Shown piece by piece: positions 1 through 8,348 of a stretch of 35,681 bases of DNA; the stretch's first letter is position 1; the number at the start of each line of letters is the position of its first letter. The notes below the pieces were generated by a model that was given only the letters and a program-made list of their open reading frames with translations, was not told the origin of the DNA and did no database searches. Made by a program: the position numbers and the translations under genes. Location of the stretch: assembly GCA_934524965.1 (NCBI GenBank), contig CAKSYU010000019.1, positions 1 to 35,681 of the forward strand, in the 5' to 3' direction. Origin of the DNA: an uncultured Angelakisella sp. GTDB lineage: Bacteria > Bacillota > Clostridia > Oscillospirales > Ruminococcaceae.

Positions 1-29
1 TGTTTGGTACTCCTTTTGGCATAGCAAAA

Positions 30-76
30 CACCCCACTTGTTAGATAGTATATCATACTGTCTAACAAGTGGGGTG
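30..76. promoter_or_regulatory. Long palindrome between divergent genes
   Basis: The arms at 30-50 and 56-76 match over 21 bases with one G/T difference, around a five-base centre. On the minus strand the palindrome is followed by a short T run and then AAAGGAG at about positions 13-19, which looks like the ribosome binding site of a minus-strand gene starting beyond the left edge. The palindrome therefore lies in the leader or promoter of a gene divergent from iclR. It could be an operator for the adjacent IclR protein or an RNA hairpin; the sequence alone does not decide. Confidence 0.5.
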
Positions 77-157
77 CGGTTCACACTATGACCGGACGGT
101 TTTCTTTTTCCGTCTCTCATTGCGGAATAATTATTCGATATTTGCGACCAAATCATC

Positions 158-186
158 TTGTATCTACGACGAAAAAGCGGTATAAT
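158..186 (+). promoter_or_regulatory. Putative promoter of the IclR gene
   Basis: A perfect TATAAT lies at 181-186, with TTGTAT 17 bases upstream at 158-163 as a weak -35. A GAGGAGG ribosome binding site at about 219-226 precedes the ATG at 240. Confidence 0.55.
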
Positions 187-239
187 AATGTGGTGAGCAT
201 TATTCTTTTGTAAGATGAACGAGGAGGACGGAAGGCACC

Positions 240-1004
240 ATGCAGGAAGCAGGCGGACGGGTACAATCCATTGAAAAGGCAGTAAAGATCCTTGAGATCC
301 TTGCCGAAGCGGGCGCGCCGATGCCGCTGCGGGAGATTGCAAGGCGCACTGAGCTGCCCAAAAGCACCCTGCATGGTATTATTTCCACGCTGCGGCAGAC
401 CGGTCTGGTGGAGCAATCCGCCGAGGACGGCTGCTACGGGCTGGGGCTGCACCTGTTTGAGCTGGGCTGCGCCGTCAACGGCAGTCGGGATATCACCGCC
501 ATCAGCCGTCCCTTTTTGCAGAGCCTTGCCGGTCGCGCGGGAGAGACGGCGTTCCTTGCCGCGCTGGACGGCACCGACGCCCTGCTGCTGGAGGTCTCCG
601 AGGCCTCCAACCCGCTGCGTGTCGCGCTGGGTCCCGGCACCCGCCTGCCGCTGCACTGCACGGCACAGGGAAAGGTGTTCCTGGCATGGAATGAAAACTT
701 GATGCGGCAGATCAGCCGCTCGCAGCCCATCGCCTATACGCCGCACACCCACACTACCCCCGAGCAGCTGCAAGCCGATGTGGTGGTGACCCGTGAGCGC
801 GGCTACGCCATTGAGGACGGCGAGCATCGCATCGGGCTGCGAGCCCTTGCCGCGCCGATCCCCGACGCGGAGGGAAGAGTGCGCTATGCCATCGGTGTAG
901 TGGGTATGTTCCGTCGGGTGCAGTCGGAGGAATTCACCACCGCCGCGCATCTGACAATGGAGGCTTCCCGTGCCATTGCCGCTTCCCTGCAGCGGAGACC
1001 GTGA
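240..1004 (+). CDS. IclR family transcriptional regulator
   Basis: 254 residues, the usual size for IclR proteins. Residues about 8-65 form the winged helix-turn-helix (VQSIEKAVKILEIL, then the recognition helix around LPKSTLHGIISTL). Residues about 80-250 form the effector-binding domain, with the typical ISRPFLQSLAGRAGETAFLA and YAIGVVGMF stretches. IclR regulators bind a small-molecule ligand and commonly repress or activate a neighbouring catabolic operon. The likely target is the divergent gene beyond the left edge, because a 47-bp palindrome sits between the two starts. The ATG is chosen for the GAGGAGG site 14 bases upstream, and the gene ends at its own terminator. The ligand cannot be read from the sequence. 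Confidence 0.93.
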   Translation: MQEAGGRVQSIEKAVKILEILAEAGAPMPLREIARRTELPKSTLHGIISTLRQTGLVEQSAEDGCYGLGLHLFELGCAVNGSRDITAISRPFLQSLAGRAGETAFLAALDGTDALLLEVSEASNPLRVALGPGTRLPLHCTAQGKVFLAWNENLMRQISRSQPIAYTPHTHTTPEQLQADVVVTRERGYAIEDGEHRIGLRALAAPIPDAEGRVRYAIGVVGMFRRVQSEEFTTAAHLTMEASRAIAASLQRRP

Positions 1005-1038
1005 GCCGTGATAAACAAGTAAGCATAATGACATAACG

Positions 1039-1065
1039 AAGCCGTCCCGAGGGGGCGGCTTTTTA
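1039..1065 (+). terminator. Intrinsic terminator of the IclR gene
   Basis: AAGCCGTCCC and GGGGCGGCTT pair over 10 bases (one G-T) around a GAG loop and run into TTTTA. It lies 35 bases after the stop. Confidence 0.85.
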
Positions 1066-1115
1066 TTGTAGAGAGCAGATCGCAGGTTGCTGCACGGGGT
1101 GTGCTCCCTCCCATT

Positions 1116-1159
1116 CAAAAGCAGCGCACCCTGCCAACCGGCAAAGCACGCTGCTTTTG
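1116..1159 (-). terminator. Terminator of the hydrogenase operon
   Basis: CAAAAGCAGCG and CGCTGCTTTTG form an 11-bp stem with an inner TGCC/GGCA helix. It lies 15 bases downstream of the group B hydrogenase stop on the minus strand. The T run is short because it is part of the stem. Confidence 0.7.
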
Positions 1160-1173
1160 CATTATTCTTTTTG

Positions 1174-2604
1174 TTACGGCTTCAGTTCCAGTGCCGCTAA
1201 GGCGTCGGTAATGGTTTTCTCGTTTGCTTCCATGCCGTATTTATCCACCTCGGCACGGCTGCGGGGTCCGTGGGTAAGGCACCCCGCCCCGCCGATGCAG
1301 CCGCCGGCGCACGCCATGCCCTCGATGAAGTTGGCGTCCAACAGGTTTTTGCTCTTTTTCAGCAGGGCGATGCGGCACTGCTCGATGCCGTCGCAGGAGG
1401 TGGCTTTCAGCTCGAAATCGGTATTGCCGTGCTCCTTGATGCCCTGCGCCACCGCTTCCGCCAGACCGCCGCAGCGGGCAAAAATGCGCCCGAAGTAGGA
1501 GGCTTCGTCCAGTACGCTTTCCTCCAGCGCGGTAATATCGATCTCGCGGCTGTCAAACAGTGCCTGCAGCTCCTCAAAGGTCATGGCGGCATCTACATAG
1601 GGACGCACCTCCGGCTTCTGCGCTTCGCCTTTTTTGGCAGTGCAGGGTCCGATGAACACCACCCGCGCCGTTTCGTCCTTTTCCTTCAGGTAGCGGGCGA
1701 TGGTCGCCATGGGGGAAAGGTTGTGGGAGATATAGGGCTTCATTTCCGGGAACGCCTTTTCGATATAGCTGACGAACCCCGGGCAGCAGGAGCTGGTCAA
1801 AAAGCCCTTTTCCACCAGCTCACGGCTTTCGGCATCGGCGACCATATCGGCGCCCAGCGCCGCCTCCGCTACCGAGTAAAAGCCCAACCGGTGCAGTCCG
1901 GTGACGACCTGCCCCAGCTTGGCATAGGTGAACTGGCTGGAGATGGAGGGCGCGATGACCGCGTAAACATGGTACTTGCGGTTCTCCTCGCTCTTTTTTA
2001 TCATGTCGATGACATTGAGGATATAGGATTTATCGGTGATGGCGCCGAAGGGACACTGATACACACACGCCCCGCAGGAGATGCAGGTATCATTATCGAT
2101 GGCAGCCGCCTTGTTTTCGTTCATAGTGATCGCCTTGATCTTACAGGCATTTTCACAGGGGCGCTTGCGATCCACAATGGCGGAATAGGGGCAGACCCGT
2201 GCGCACATACCGCAATCCACGCACTTCGCCTTATCGATATAGGCAACATGGTTGTGGAAGCTGATAGCGCCCTTGGGGCAGACGTCCTCACAGCGACGTG
2301 CCAAACACCCTCGGCAGGAGTTGGTGACCTCGTAGCCGCCCATGGGGCACTCGTCGCAGGCGATATCAATGACCTCGATGACATTGGGATTCTGCTTATT
2401 GCCGCCCATTGCCATGCGTACCCGCTCGCTTAGGATCGCGCGCTCCTTGTAGACGCAGCAGTAGATGGTCTCGGCATTGCGGGGCGCCAGCTCCCGCGGA
2501 ATGGACAGCACATTATCCAGCAGGGTATCGTTCCACGCCTGCCGCGCCACCTCCCGCAGCACCTTATATTTAAGGTACTGCACCTTGGTATCGAATTTTC
2601 TCAT
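1174..2604 (-). CDS. [FeFe] hydrogenase, group B (monomeric)
   Basis: 476 residues. It has an N-terminal region with several cysteines and [4Fe-4S] ferredoxin motifs (CRGCLARRCEDVCP at 97-110, CVDCGMCARVCP at 128-139, CISCGACVYQCP at 174-185). The H-cluster domain follows, with its three signatures: TSSCCPGF at 270-277, GPCTAKKGE at 319-327 and EGMACAGGCIGGAGC at 428-442. Family knowledge: the H-cluster catalyses reversible proton reduction and hydrogen oxidation, with electrons passing through ferredoxin clusters. The motif pattern fits group B (B1/B3) rather than the bifurcating group A enzymes, and no HydA-type flavin subunit is nearby. It is the last gene of the rex operon, 17 bases after the phosphatase gene, with AAGGGGGAA before the ATG. 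Its physiological direction (H2 production or uptake) is not known for the group. Confidence 0.9.
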   Translation of the reverse strand: MRKFDTKVQYLKYKVLREVARQAWNDTLLDNVLSIPRELAPRNAETIYCCVYKERAILSERVRMAMGGNKQNPNVIEVIDIACDECPMGGYEVTNSCRGCLARRCEDVCPKGAISFHNHVAYIDKAKCVDCGMCARVCPYSAIVDRKRPCENACKIKAITMNENKAAAIDNDTCISCGACVYQCPFGAITDKSYILNVIDMIKKSEENRKYHVYAVIAPSISSQFTYAKLGQVVTGLHRLGFYSVAEAALGADMVADAESRELVEKGFLTSSCCPGFVSYIEKAFPEMKPYISHNLSPMATIARYLKEKDETARVVFIGPCTAKKGEAQKPEVRPYVDAAMTFEELQALFDSREIDITALEESVLDEASYFGRIFARCGGLAEAVAQGIKEHGNTDFELKATSCDGIEQCRIALLKKSKNLLDANFIEGMACAGGCIGGAGCLTHGPRSRAEVDKYGMEANEKTITDALAALELKP

Positions 2605-2621
2605 GGGTTCCCCCTTATCGT

Positions 2622-3794
2622 TTAGAAATACATGATCTTGACCCGCTTGCCCATCTGCCGCAGCAGCTCGGAAAGCTCCTCCACCAGCTTCATTTTGATA
2701 TTGAAGCTGATGGGCAGGTTGGGGTCCTGATGGGCGGGATTGACCGCCCGCCCGACAAAGAAGCTGACGTCGGTGGCTTCCTCAAACAGCATTCGGCTGA
2801 TGAGACAGGCACCGTCATGCCCGTAGCCCCACTCCTCGTGGCGCTCGTTCTGGTCCAGCACATCTTTGGCGTACTCGATGACACGGCTGATGGTGATAAT
2901 TCCCTCCGTCACCAGATCCACGCCCTCCATGTGGGCAATGGGCGGCAGATCGCTGCTTTCGTACCGCAGCTCGGTGGTGATGGGCGCGCCGAGGTACTGC
3001 GAAGCGATGGAAGCGGTCGTTCCGCCGCAGATGATGCGCTTGCCGCCCTTGGAAAAGAACAGTGTCATCATGCGGGCATCGTCATCACGGTTGCGGGGCG
3101 GCCCGAACAGAATATTGACCGGCTCCCTGCGGCGCACCCGCACCACACAGGCGGTAGCGTCATCGCCGGGCTTGCCGCCGTACAGGCGGTCGCACTCCTC
3201 CACCAGCATGGTGGAAAGGGTCTTGGCATTGTAGCCCGCCACCGAAGCGGTCGCCACATAATCGGCAATGTCATTCAGCTGCCAGCCAAAGTTATACGCC
3301 ACGCCGATGCCGGCGTGGGGGCAGCCATCGCTGACCGCCACCAGAATATCTCCTTCCTGCAGGCGCAGCTCGGATTTATGTACCTTTTTGCCGCCCACGA
3401 TCATATCCCGTCCGGGCAGATCGGTGGGGGCGCCATCCCGAATGAGGACGACCGGCGGGTTATCGTAGCAGATGATCTCCGCCATCTCGTTATTGATCAG
3501 CCGGATAATGGTAAAGGTGGAGTACGCCACCTTACGCACCGAGCAGATGGGCAGCGTGGCGGCAATGGCTTTGACGCATTCCTCCAGCGGCAGCCCCTCG
3601 GCGATCATGGTGGAGATGATGCGGGAGGTGAGGATAGAAAGGATATTGGCTTTTACCCCGCTGCCCAGCCCATCTGCCAGCACCAGGACAGAGGAATCCT
3701 CCCCCTGCCCGACTGCCTCCACATGGTCGCCGCACAGCTCCTCCCCCACATGGTTGATGCTATTGTAGCCGATCTCTACGCACAGATCATTCAT
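2622..3794 (-). CDS. SpoIIE/PP2C-type serine phosphatase of the HydS cluster
   Basis: 390 residues. Residues about 20-225 are a PPM/SpoIIE phosphatase domain: ADGLGSG at 40-46, SDGCPHAG at 155-162 and GDDAT at 210-214 carry the acidic metal-binding residues expected of the fold. Residues about 226-390 form an extra C-terminal domain, with GGKRIICGGTTA and an EEWGYGHDGA stretch, that I cannot name. The start overlaps the end of the sensory hydrogenase gene by 8 bases, so the two are probably translationally coupled. Phosphatases of this kind are regularly found beside group C [FeFe] hydrogenases, where they are thought to carry a redox or hydrogen signal to a phosphoprotein. The substrate is unknown. 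No membrane segments are seen. Confidence 0.85.
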   Translation of the reverse strand: MNDLCVEIGYNSINHVGEELCGDHVEAVGQGEDSSVLVLADGLGSGVKANILSILTSRIISTMIAEGLPLEECVKAIAATLPICSVRKVAYSTFTIIRLINNEMAEIICYDNPPVVLIRDGAPTDLPGRDMIVGGKKVHKSELRLQEGDILVAVSDGCPHAGIGVAYNFGWQLNDIADYVATASVAGYNAKTLSTMLVEECDRLYGGKPGDDATACVVRVRRREPVNILFGPPRNRDDDARMMTLFFSKGGKRIICGGTTASIASQYLGAPITTELRYESSDLPPIAHMEGVDLVTEGIITISRVIEYAKDVLDQNERHEEWGYGHDGACLISRMLFEEATDVSFFVGRAVNPAHQDPNLPISFNIKMKLVEELSELLRQMGKRVKIMYF

Positions 3795-5457
3795 CGGATA
3801 CCGACCCTTTCAGTTTATACAGCGCTATCTTGGTCTCGGCGGCAGTCTCGCCCAGCAGCGAGGCGATCTCCTGCACAATGCGCATCTGCTTTGCCACCAC
3901 GCCGTCCGCTATCTCGGCGGTCTGGCGGCTCAGCTCCTCCTTCTGGCGGCGCACCCGCTCCTCCTCGGTCACATCACGCAGGATACAGATCAGCTGGTGG
4001 AATTCGTGATCCGGAATGATGGTCTCCTCGGCATAGCGGTCGTATTCCGAAAGATACACCCTCTTTTTCTCGATGCTGTGTCCGCTTTCCAGCACGGTAA
4101 AGAAATCGCTCGGATCCAGCACCCGCACCACCGGCGAACCCATCACATCGGCGGGCGAGGAAAGGTTCATCATGGCAAGCGCCGCGCGGTTGATCTGCTG
4201 GATCTCCAGCTTTTCATTCAGCAGGATAAACCCGTTGGGGGAATTATTGACGATATTGCCGGTGAAGCTCTCGGCACGCTCCTTGAGGTACGGCAGGCAC
4301 ATGGAAAGCTCCGCCTTGCCCTGATAAACGGCGACCGCCTTTTCCCGACAGGTATTGTAGCCGCAGGAGCCGCAGTTCAGCTCGTCCTCCGGCTTCTTTT
4401 TGCCCATCTGCCGCAGGATCGCGGCAATTTCCCGCTCGGAGGGCTGGTTCCGCTCCTTGATGAGCGGCAGCCGCTCCGCCAGCAATGCGGCGGGCGCCGG
4501 CTGGGGCAGGTCAAAGTCGATCTCCCCCGTGGCACGGTCTACCGCCTGGTAATCCCGCACCGGCGAGCGGTGGAATTTTTCCATGACCGGTCCGCCGATG
4601 CAGCTGCCCGCGCACATCGACATTTCGATAAAGCAGTGGTGCAGCCCACCGTGCAGCAGATCCTCCAGCACCTCCAGACAGCTCTGCGCGCCATCGACCG
4701 CCATGTAGGTATAGTCCCTGTTGGGCTTTTCCATGCTGCGCAGGATACCGCCCGCCGTGGGGAACAGCCGCGCCTTGCCGCCCTTTTGTGGCACGGGCGC
4801 CTGCCGCACGGAAATGTTCTCTTTGTTCAGCCAGTCGGTCAGCTCATCAAAGGTGAGGACGGCATCGACCTCCTCACATTCCTCCGCTTCGCCCTTTTTG
4901 GCGACGCAGGGACCGATGAACACCGTTTTCGCCGCGGGGATCCGGCGCTTGATATCGGCGCAGTGCGCCTGCATGGGCGACATGACCGGCGCCAGATAGC
5001 CCAGCAGCGCCGGATAGTACCGGCGGATCAGCAGATTGACCGACGGACAGCAGGAGGAGATGATGATATCGCGCTCATTTTCCTCCGCCATGCGGTCATA
5101 TTCCCGCTTGACCACCGTCGCGCCCAGCGCCGTTTCCTCGGCATCGTAAAAGCCGAGTTTTTTCAGCGCCTCGCGCAGCTCCTCTATGCCGCTGCCGGCG
5201 TAATTGGCAATAAAGGAGGGCGCCAGACTGGCGACCACCGGCGCGCCGCTTTGCAGCATCACGCGCACCTTGCCCACCTCGCTGACGATCTGCTTGGCGT
5301 CCTGCGGGCAGACCACAAAGCACTGTCCGCACATGATGCATTCGTCCTGAATGATATACGCCTGATTGCCGGAAAAGCGGATCGCCTTGACCGGACAGTG
5401 GCGGATACATTTATAGCAGTTTTTGCAGTTGGCTTTTTTCAGCGTCAGACATTCCAT
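3787..5457 (-). CDS. hydS: Sensory [FeFe] hydrogenase, group C (HydS-like), with PAS domain
   Basis: 556 residues. Domain order: two ferredoxin [4Fe-4S] motifs (CKNCYKCIRHCP at 11-22, CIMCGQCFVVCP at 40-51); an H-cluster domain with SSCCPSV at 134-140, GPCVAKKGE at 182-190 and EMSMCAGSCIGGP at 278-290; a four-cysteine cluster motif (CGSCGYNTC at 362-370 plus C387); a PAS domain at about 400-500; and a C-terminal coiled-coil-like helix. This architecture is the group C type proposed to sense H2 or redox state rather than to turn over hydrogen quickly. The L1 motif has SV after the second Cys-Pro instead of the catalytic-type residues, consistent with a tuned or slow site. It sits between the [2Fe-2S] protein and the phosphatase, which is the likely output partner. 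GGAGGAA precedes the ATG. Confidence 0.9.
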   Translation of the reverse strand: MECLTLKKANCKNCYKCIRHCPVKAIRFSGNQAYIIQDECIMCGQCFVVCPQDAKQIVSEVGKVRVMLQSGAPVVASLAPSFIANYAGSGIEELREALKKLGFYDAEETALGATVVKREYDRMAEENERDIIISSCCPSVNLLIRRYYPALLGYLAPVMSPMQAHCADIKRRIPAAKTVFIGPCVAKKGEAEECEEVDAVLTFDELTDWLNKENISVRQAPVPQKGGKARLFPTAGGILRSMEKPNRDYTYMAVDGAQSCLEVLEDLLHGGLHHCFIEMSMCAGSCIGGPVMEKFHRSPVRDYQAVDRATGEIDFDLPQPAPAALLAERLPLIKERNQPSEREIAAILRQMGKKKPEDELNCGSCGYNTCREKAVAVYQGKAELSMCLPYLKERAESFTGNIVNNSPNGFILLNEKLEIQQINRAALAMMNLSSPADVMGSPVVRVLDPSDFFTVLESGHSIEKKRVYLSEYDRYAEETIIPDHEFHQLICILRDVTEEERVRRQKEELSRQTAEIADGVVAKQMRIVQEIASLLGETAAETKIALYKLKGSVSDE

Positions 5458-5501
5458 AAAAAGCGTTCCTCCCCACCGCGGCGGTTTCTTGCTTTATAGC
5501 T

Positions 5502-5750
5502 TTATTGCTTATTCAGGGGCTTCAGCACCTTTTCCTCAAAGAAGGCGCGGGTCCCCTCCGGCGTGACGGAGCAGAATTCCTCATCTACCTTGACGCAGAC
5601 ACCCAGCTGGCACTGCCCCATGCAGAACGCACCGCACAGCTCCACCTCATCACTGAGGTCATGGTCCCGAATGAGATCCTGCAGCTGCTCCACCACCTGA
5701 CGGGAGCCGCGGACATGACAGGACGACCCGATGCAAACCGTAATCTTCAT
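5502..5750 (-). CDS. Small thioredoxin-like [2Fe-2S] ferredoxin
   Basis: 82 residues. The cysteines C6 and C11, with C39, C43 and C47, match the C-x4-C and C-x3-C pattern of the NuoE/HydC-type thioredoxin-fold [2Fe-2S] domain, here without the helical extension of NuoE. It probably passes electrons to or from the sensory hydrogenase encoded next. Its ATG overlaps the stop of the upstream kinase-like gene in an ATGA junction, and a GAGGTG site precedes it. A small gene of this kind is common in rex-HydS operons. Confidence 0.85.
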   Translation of the reverse strand: MKITVCIGSSCHVRGSRQVVEQLQDLIRDHDLSDEVELCGAFCMGQCQLGVCVKVDEEFCSVTPEGTRAFFEEKVLKPLNKQ

Positions 5751-6529
5751 GTGAAATTCACCTCTGTTTCAATCTCTCCCGCCTTTTCGGGGTTATCGAT
5801 CCATTCCTGAAGCAGCGCCCGGCTGCGGGCGTTGGCATTGACTGTCTGGGAAGCCGCCACCAGCGGGATCCAGCGGCGGATATACTGCGGCTCGATGCCG
5901 CTTTTTTGACAGAAAAGCGTTAGGTAGCGCCCCGCCAGCTCCTCCTTGCCCCGCATACGCAGCAGCAGGTAGGTCAGCGCGGCATCGGCGGCGGCATTGC
6001 CCTGTGTGGCATGGAACCAATCGATGATATAGGGCTTGCCGGTAGCGGCGCAGATAATGACCTTGGACGGCACAAAGTTGCCGTGGCAGACCTCATTGTA
6101 CTTGGGGATCCGCTCCAGCTTGGAGTAAAGGTCGTAGCGGTCGGTGGCGGAAAGCTCCGAGCTGTTGATATTGCGCTGCAGTTCGTCCTTCAGCTTTTTG
6201 AACATGGGGCAGGACTGCCGGTGGATCTGATCGTGCAGCGCGGCGAACAGCTCCATATACTCCTCGGTCTTTTCGGGGTGCTTCGCCATCAGCTGGTCCA
6301 AATTTTCCCCCTTGATGTATTCCGAGACGATCGCCCATTTGCCGTTCACCCGCGTGACCTCCAGTATCTCGGGGACGGTCACGGTCGTCTCCTCCATGCG
6401 CGCCTGGTTCAGCGCCTCATTGATGACATCTGCCTTGGCGCAGTCCTCATTAAAGACCTTGAGGCAGCGGTCGCCGTCCCGAAATACGGTGATGCTGTTC
6501 TGTACCGAGATGATGCGGTCTAAGTTCAT
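5747..6529 (-). CDS. Aminoglycoside phosphotransferase-like protein, possible pseudokinase
   Basis: 260 residues with the APH/choline-kinase fold signature. K24 (RCLKVF) is the likely ATP lysine, and IIDWFHA at 168-174 holds the metal-binding aspartate (D170). The catalytic loop reads CHGNFVPSKVI at 148-158. The family consensus is H-G-D-x-x-x-x-N, so the catalytic aspartate is Asn151 and the metal-binding asparagine is Lys156. I checked this against the nucleotide sequence (CAC GGC AAC ... TCC AAG). The protein may therefore bind nucleotide without transferring phosphate, or use another residue. It lies between rex and the [2Fe-2S] gene and overlaps the latter by 4 bases, so a role in the same redox circuit is likelier than drug resistance. 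AAGGAGGG precedes the ATG. Confidence 0.8.
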   Translation of the reverse strand: MNLDRIISVQNSITVFRDGDRCLKVFNEDCAKADVINEALNQARMEETTVTVPEILEVTRVNGKWAIVSEYIKGENLDQLMAKHPEKTEEYMELFAALHDQIHRQSCPMFKKLKDELQRNINSSELSATDRYDLYSKLERIPKYNEVCHGNFVPSKVIICAATGKPYIIDWFHATQGNAAADAALTYLLLRMRGKEELAGRYLTLFCQKSGIEPQYIRRWIPLVAASQTVNANARSRALLQEWIDNPEKAGEIETEVNFT

Positions 6530-6541
6530 CTGCCGCCCTCC

Positions 6542-7153
6542 TTACAGTCTTGCTTTCAGGTGCGCCAGCGAAAGCGCCAGGTTCTCGTACTGAATGACGG
6601 CATCGGGGGGCAGCTGCAAACGGCAGGGGGCAAAACACCAGAACGCCCGCACCCCGCTGCGGTACAGCACATCGGTCACTGCCTGCGCCGCTTCCTTAGG
6701 CACCGTGACAATGCCGATGCTGACATGGTTCGCCGCACAGAAATCCGCCAGTTCCGCCATGGGGTACACCGGCTTTGCTTCGCTGCTGTCGCCCTCCGGC
6801 GGAACATTCAGGTCGAATGCCGCCAGAATGTTAGTGCCGTATTCCGAAAAACCGGCGTAATCCAGCAGCGCGCGCCCCAGCTTGCCCGCGCCCACAATGA
6901 CCGCCGCCGCGGGGCGACCGCCCAGACAATCCTCCAGGCACGTGGTCAGCTCGGCACGGTCATAGCCCACGCGGGGACGACCCGCGCCGCACACCGCGCC
7001 CAGGTCCTTACGCACCTGCACCTCGCCCAGATCCAGCGCCTTGGCAATGCCGGTGGCGGAAACGGTGGTGATCTCCTGCGGAAGCGAGCTGATATAGCGC
7101 AGATACTGCGGCAGCCGCCCGATGGTGGCTCTTTTGATCTCTTTGGTGTTCAT
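6542..7153 (-). CDS. rex: Redox-sensing transcriptional repressor Rex
   Basis: 203 residues, full length for Rex. The N-terminal winged helix (residues 1-75, with VSATGIAKALDLGEVQVRKDL as the recognition region) is followed by a Rossmann domain with AVIVGAGKLG at 84-93. Rex binds DNA when NAD+/NADH is high and releases it when NADH accumulates, de-repressing fermentation and hydrogenase genes. It is the first gene of the six-gene hydrogenase operon, so it probably autoregulates and links the operon to NADH. I did not find a full Rex operator palindrome upstream; only a partial TTGTGTAATAT motif is visible near 7246. Confidence 0.93.
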   Translation of the reverse strand: MNTKEIKRATIGRLPQYLRYISSLPQEITTVSATGIAKALDLGEVQVRKDLGAVCGAGRPRVGYDRAELTTCLEDCLGGRPAAAVIVGAGKLGRALLDYAGFSEYGTNILAAFDLNVPPEGDSSEAKPVYPMAELADFCAANHVSIGIVTVPKEAAQAVTDVLYRSGVRAFWCFAPCRLQLPPDAVIQYENLALSLAHLKARL

Positions 7154-7210
7154 ATGTATGGTTTGTTCCTTTCCCTTGGCGATAATGCGAAAACACTTCT
7201 TTCCAATGTC

Positions 7211-7239
7211 ATTCTACCACACCGCCCATGGCGTGGGAA
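7211..7239 (-). promoter_or_regulatory. Putative promoter of the rex-hydrogenase operon
   Basis: On the minus strand TTCCCA (7234-7239) and TAGAAT (7211-7216) are 17 bases apart, about 60 bases upstream of the rex ATG. The -35 matches the consensus at four of six positions. A CCCATGGCGTGGG inverted repeat overlaps the -35 region. Confidence 0.4.
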
Positions 7240-7305
7240 TTGCTTTTGTGTAATATCGGTATTGTTTTTATCGATATACCCTATACGAATAGCCACGCAC
7301 ATACA

Positions 7306-7333
7306 AAAAGCGCCTGCCGCGGCAGGCGCTTTT
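7306..7333. terminator. Palindromic terminator after the LysR gene
   Basis: AAAAGCGCCTGCC and GGCAGGCGCTTTT form a perfect 13-bp stem 25 bases after the LysR stop. T runs on both strands let it act in both directions. It separates the LysR gene from the rex operon. Confidence 0.85.
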
Positions 7334-7357
7334 CTTACAGAATTTACAGAAGGCACA

Positions 7358-8296
7358 TTATTGATCCCAGTTATCCGGCAGTTCCCGCTTGGTGGCGATC
7401 AGCTGCGCGATGAACTGCTTATCCAGCGGGGAAAGGCTGTAATCCTGCCGGTAGATCAGCACATCTTTGTACCGGCGGCGGCTGTCCACGCAGGGGCGGT
7501 GTACCAGCGCGTACCGCTCCAGCAGCTCCTGCGAAACGGGCGAGACCCACATAAATGCCTGCGGGTTGCGGGAAAGCAGCTCAAAGCGGCTGGCGCGCTC
7601 AAAAACATAGATACGCCGGTTGATATCGTCCGGCAGCTCCTCCCGCCGCACCTCAGAGGCAGGCAGCGAGGGCACATATGGGTCGGCATACGCCACACGG
7701 ATATAGTTTTTCAGGTCGTCGTAGGAAATACTCTCCTGATGCGCCAGCGGGCAGTCACGGCTCATCAGCAAGGCGTAACGGAACTCCGCCACCAGCTCGC
7801 ACCGCAGTCCCTTTTCCTCCATCAGTTCCTTGTAGTAGCGGTCATAGTTTTCGGCGTACCGCAGGATCCCCAGCTTGAAGTCGTCCTGCAATACATTTTT
7901 CAGGGTGCGCATGGCGTTGGTCTCCTTGTAAAAGACCTCAAACTCCTCATCGGCGGGCAGTTCGCAGGAAAAACGGGCAAACGCCTCCGAAATATAGCTG
8001 GAGCGCGGCACCGAGATGGAAAAATGCTTCTTTTTGGCGGAGCCTTCGGTGAACATGTGCTCCACCTCGTCCACCTGCTGCAATATCGCCTTGGCATACC
8101 GCAGGAACACCCCGCCCTCCGGTGTCAGCTCCATACCGCGGGCGCTGCGTTCAAAGATGGCGACGCCCAGGCTGCCCTCCAGCTCCTTGATGGCGCGGCT
8201 GAGGTTGGGCTGCCCCACAAACAGCTTTTCCGCCGCCTTATTGATGGAACCGGTCTCCGCCACCGCTACGGCGTATTTCATGTGCTGCAAATTCAT
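7358..8296 (-). CDS. LysR family transcriptional regulator
   Basis: 312 residues. An N-terminal LysR helix-turn-helix (GSINKAAEKLFVGQPNLSRA at about 16-35, then IFERSARGMELTPEG) is followed by a periplasmic-binding-protein-like effector domain (about 92-300). The start has AGGAGGG nine bases upstream. Its target is not evident. No gene is divergent from it, which is atypical for LysR regulators; the upstream DUF6320-like gene runs the same way, 52 bases away. The end is marked by a strong palindromic terminator. Confidence 0.92.
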   Translation of the reverse strand: MNLQHMKYAVAVAETGSINKAAEKLFVGQPNLSRAIKELEGSLGVAIFERSARGMELTPEGGVFLRYAKAILQQVDEVEHMFTEGSAKKKHFSISVPRSSYISEAFARFSCELPADEEFEVFYKETNAMRTLKNVLQDDFKLGILRYAENYDRYYKELMEEKGLRCELVAEFRYALLMSRDCPLAHQESISYDDLKNYIRVAYADPYVPSLPASEVRREELPDDINRRIYVFERASRFELLSRNPQAFMWVSPVSQELLERYALVHRPCVDSRRRYKDVLIYRQDYSLSPLDKQFIAQLIATKRELPDNWDQ

Positions 8297-8348
8297 AAGC
8301 AGCCCTCCTCTTTTCTCAATGCGTTTTCTTCATAGCTGTATATGCGGC

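Noticed and set aside
7240..7285. A Rex operator upstream of rex
   Set aside because: Only a half-site-like TTGTGTAATAT and short AATA/TATT symmetry are seen. The expected full TTGTGAA-type palindrome is absent, so I do not annotate it.
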